Translations under genes and position numbers: made by a program
Assembly (NCBI GenBank): GCA_016839165.1
Contig: CP069300.1
Coordinates: 682,001 to 746,000, forward strand
Origin: Bradyrhizobium sp. PSBB068
Lineage (GTDB): Bacteria > Pseudomonadota > Alphaproteobacteria > Rhizobiales > Xanthobacteraceae
Reading direction: 5' to 3'
DNA: 64,000 nucleotides
Notes under the pieces: model-generated
Told to the model about the DNA's origin: nothing
What the model saw: the letters and a program-made list of their open reading frames with translations, nothing else
The model's database searches: none
In this document: positions 61,652 through 64,000 of the stretch, one piece after another
How positions within the stretch are numbered: the first letter of the stretch is position 1
How the letters are laid out: each line of letters starts with the position of its first letter

Positions 61652-63406
61652 TCAAAGCTTGTAGGCCGTGCGGAAGCCGCCCCAGTGCCGGCCGCGGACG
61701 CGGATTGGCACGTCGATCTCGCGCATCATCACGGTGTTGCCGTTGCCCATGTCGCGCGCGTAGGTCTGGATCAGATAAGCGCGCTGGTTGCGGCCGGCGG
61801 CAAGGCCGGCTGCATCGTTGAAGATGCGGCGGTTGCGGCTGTTGGCGGTGTTGAAGGCGACGTCGCCCGGCCGCTGCGGCTGCGAGTAGACCTTGTTGTG
61901 GACCGGCAGATAGCCATTCTGGTCGATCGCGACGCAGAACGCCATCCGCTTGTCCTTGGCAAGGAACGCCTCCTGGAAGGCCGGCAGCGCGCGCTCCGCC
62001 CAGTCCAGCATCCGGGTGCGATGCTGCACCGGGTTGGTGCCCGCGATCTCGACATAGTCGGTGTCGAACATGTCTGCGATCGCAATCGCACCGCTCGCCA
62101 GCCCGTTCTCGAAGATCTTGCTCAGCGCGTGGCCGGCTTCCATCGCGCGGGTGACGAACTCGGTGTTCTCCTCGTGGATCGCCCACATCCGGTCTTCGAT
62201 CTTTTCGCGGAGTTCGGCGTTCGCCGCTTCGAAGCGGGCCTGGCAGCCGGCCTTGGAGCGGTCGCCGATCCTGATCCGGCACGCGCCGATATCCTGCAAC
62301 CTCGCGCTCAGGGTCTCATGGGCCGGCAGCTTCTCGGCGTCGGGGCCGCCGATCAGGATGCCGTCCATCGCGATCTCGTAGACCTGTGCGGTGACGGTGC
62401 CGCGCGTGGTCTTGATCTCGATGGTGAGGCTGCAGGGCAGGCGCTCGTTCCTGCGCGGGTCGACACGTTCGTTCTGGCGCAACAGCACCGCGCAGCGGGC
62501 CTTCAGCTTCCGGGCGAAGCCGGTCACCGCCTTGCCGGCCTTGGCGACATCGTCGCCATGCGCGGCGGCTTCCTGCGTCGCCGAGTCGATCTCGCCGGCG
62601 CTGGTGCCGACCGAGACGATGAAGCTGGAGGCGGAGGCCGCGTTCTGGCCGATCTCGCCGGTAATCTGGTTCTGCTCGGCGACCGCGCCGTTGACGTTCT
62701 CGAACACCGGGCGGATCTTTTCGATCGCCTGCGAGATGCGGTGGACGGCGTCCGCCGATCCGGTGGCGTCCTTCTGCAAAGCCTCGATCTTCCGCGTGAT
62801 CTCCTCGGTTGCGCTCTGGGTCTGTACCGCCAGCGCCTTGACCTCGGTCGCGACCACCGCAAAGCCCTTGCCGGCGGCGCCGGCGCGCGCCGCTTCGATC
62901 GTCGAGTTGAGCGCGAGAAGGGTGGTCTGCCGCGCGATCTGCGCGATCAGATTGACGACGTTGCCGATCGCGGCGGAGGATTCGCGCAACCGATCGACAT
63001 TGGCGGTGGCCTCGCGCGCCGCGGCCGCGGCGTCGTCGGCGAGCTGGCTCGCGCTGCGCACCTGTTGGCCGATGCCTTCTGCGGAATGGGTGAAGCGGTC
63101 GGCGGCCTCAGAGAACGTTGTCGCGGTGCTCTGTGCGTCGCTGCTGCGGCCGGTCAGCGCATCGGTGCGGGCGCGAATGGTGGCAAGCTTGGCTGCCGTC
63201 GCCTCGGCGCCGTCGGCAACCGAGCTGGCGGCGCGCTCGAGCTGGCGGATCATCGCGCCGAGCTCGAGTTCCAGCAGCTCCAAGATCTCCTTGGCCGAAT
63301 CGGCCTCGGTGGAGACCTCGGGCGTGGCAACCGCGGCTGGAACCTGCGGCGCGACGGTTGGCGCAACCGGCTCCGGCACTTGCTTTCGAAACAAACCGAA
63401 CGCCAT
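61652..63406 (-). CDS. Soluble methyl-accepting chemotaxis-type receptor with PilZ and C-terminal sensor-like domains
   Basis: 584 aa from the ATG at 63406. Signalling hairpin '[38 protein letters not shown]' at about 165-205. A PilZ-type insert follows near 315-400, with 'RRNERLPCSLTIEI' and 'VYEIAMDGILIGG'. A C-terminal domain shares 'CVAIDQNGYLPVHN', 'NSRNRRIFNDAAG' and 'GRHWGGFRTAY' with the neighbour. No membrane segment is present. The PilZ part may couple c-di-GMP to chemotaxis-type signalling. Tandem duplicate of the gene at 60080. Confidence 0.88.
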   Translation of the reverse strand: MAFGLFRKQVPEPVAPTVAPQVPAAVATPEVSTEADSAKEILELLELELGAMIRQLERAASSVADGAEATAAKLATIRARTDALTGRSSDAQSTATTFSEAADRFTHSAEGIGQQVRSASQLADDAAAAAREATANVDRLRESSAAIGNVVNLIAQIARQTTLLALNSTIEAARAGAAGKGFAVVATEVKALAVQTQSATEEITRKIEALQKDATGSADAVHRISQAIEKIRPVFENVNGAVAEQNQITGEIGQNAASASSFIVSVGTSAGEIDSATQEAAAHGDDVAKAGKAVTGFARKLKARCAVLLRQNERVDPRRNERLPCSLTIEIKTTRGTVTAQVYEIAMDGILIGGPDAEKLPAHETLSARLQDIGACRIRIGDRSKAGCQARFEAANAELREKIEDRMWAIHEENTEFVTRAMEAGHALSKIFENGLASGAIAIADMFDTDYVEIAGTNPVQHRTRMLDWAERALPAFQEAFLAKDKRMAFCVAIDQNGYLPVHNKVYSQPQRPGDVAFNTANSRNRRIFNDAAGLAAGRNQRAYLIQTYARDMGNGNTVMMREIDVPIRVRGRHWGGFRTAYKL

Positions 63407-63619
63407 GGGAGTTCCGGGGGCTCTGGGAAAGTTACGGCGGGACGGCGGCGATCCTCGCATCCGGGCATGAAGTCATGGTTAACAAGTGCCTCATATTCCG
63501 GCATGCGGTAGTATTCCCGGGCCCGAAGGCCTCGCCGATCCTTTGATTTTGACCGTGAGAGGCCTATAAGGCCGCGTTTTCCACCCTCGTTCAGACCCTA
63601 AGCCTCGAAGAGACGTCGC

Positions 63620-64000
63620 ATGGCCGGCCATTCCCAATTCAAGAACATCATGCACCGCAAGGGCCGGCAGGATGCCCAGAAGTCGAAGCTTTTCGGCAAG
63701 CTGGCGCGCGAAATCACTGTGGCGGCCAAGCTCGGCACCCCCGATCCGGCGATGAACCCGCGCCTGCGCGCCGCCGTGGTCGCGGCCCGCGCCGAGAACA
63801 TGCCCAAGGACAATATCGACCGCGCCATCAAGAAGGCGGCCGGCAACGAGGGCGAGAACTATGACGAGATCCGCTACGAGGGCTATGGCCCCGGCGGCGT
63901 CGCCGTCATCGTCGAGGCGCTGACCGACAACCGCAACCGCGCCGCCTCCGACATCCGCTCGTTCTTCACCAAGTCCGGCGGTAATCTCGGCGAAACCGGC
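63620..64000 (+). CDS. YebC/PmpR family protein (3' partial)
   Basis: 127 codons visible, running off the right edge. '[32 protein letters not shown]' is the family start, followed by '[11 protein letters not shown]' and '[30 protein letters not shown]'. Known as a transcription regulator and, more recently, a factor helping ribosomes through proline stretches. Full length would be about 248 aa. Confidence 0.95.
   Translation, partial: MAGHSQFKNIMHRKGRQDAQKSKLFGKLAREITVAAKLGTPDPAMNPRLRAAVVAARAENMPKDNIDRAIKKAAGNEGENYDEIRYEGYGPGGVAVIVEALTDNRNRAASDIRSFFTKSGGNLGETG

Overview
The window is a GC-rich chromosomal segment of an alphaproteobacterium, most likely Bradyrhizobium or a close relative (inference from gene content, protein sequence style, the zapA-6S RNA-folate cyclo-ligase order and several families of palindromic intergenic repeats typical of that group). 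No phage, insertion sequence, conjugation or CRISPR genes were seen. Both window edges cut genes: an LTXXQ-like protein at the left and a YebC/PmpR family protein at the right.

Layout. 0.6-4.5 kb: an accessory, less GC-rich patch with a TIR-domain protein, facing away from a SLOG-fold protein followed by a protein that joins a nucleoside-deoxyribosyltransferase/TIR-like head to TPR-like helices. It reads as a nucleotide-signalling, immunity-like module and is the most interesting locus. It is followed by a deletion scar joining the C-terminal ends of an O-methyltransferase and a TetR regulator. 5-9 kb: small secreted proteins, a Tat-exported thiamine-diphosphate enzyme paired with cytochrome c, and a tautomerase. 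9.3-19.7 kb: one long gene train with an ABC sugar/polyol importer (binding protein, two permeases, a small membrane protein, two ATPases), then dihydroxyacetone kinase parts DhaL and DhaM, a dedicated HPr and Enzyme I, a regulator and DhaK. The parts suggest import of a triose or polyol and PEP-dependent phosphorylation of dihydroxyacetone, with pyruvate as the other product.

19.8-31.8 kb: tRNA-Leu, DsbB, an AbrB-type membrane protein, PsiF-like protein, TetR with two thioesterases and a clear double operator, LrgAB-like pair, TauE/SafE permease, DsbA-like protein, CGNR regulator facing AzlCD across a perfect palindrome, an esterase, and an S1C-like protein whose catalytic triad is gone. 32-39 kb: acyl-CoA ligase, PilZ protein, a frameshifted membrane protein, repeats, and a MotA/ExbB-like plus OmpA/MotB-like pair. 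39.7-45.3 kb: RND efflux adaptor and pump, then a lone AAA ATPase.

45.3-55 kb, all on the minus strand: transketolase, GAPDH, phosphoglycerate kinase, class II aldolase, class I aldolase, a ThiE-like protein, a Sel1-repeat protein and an inositol-phosphatase family protein, i.e. a central carbon cluster carrying both aldolase classes. 55.3-58.1 kb: DUF4164, zapA, 6S RNA, folate cyclo-ligase, YmdB-type phosphodiesterase. 58.2-63.4 kb: a class III cyclase with TolB-like and TPR parts, and two soluble chemoreceptors with a shared C-terminal sensor-like domain. Everything is read from sequence alone; no database search was run.
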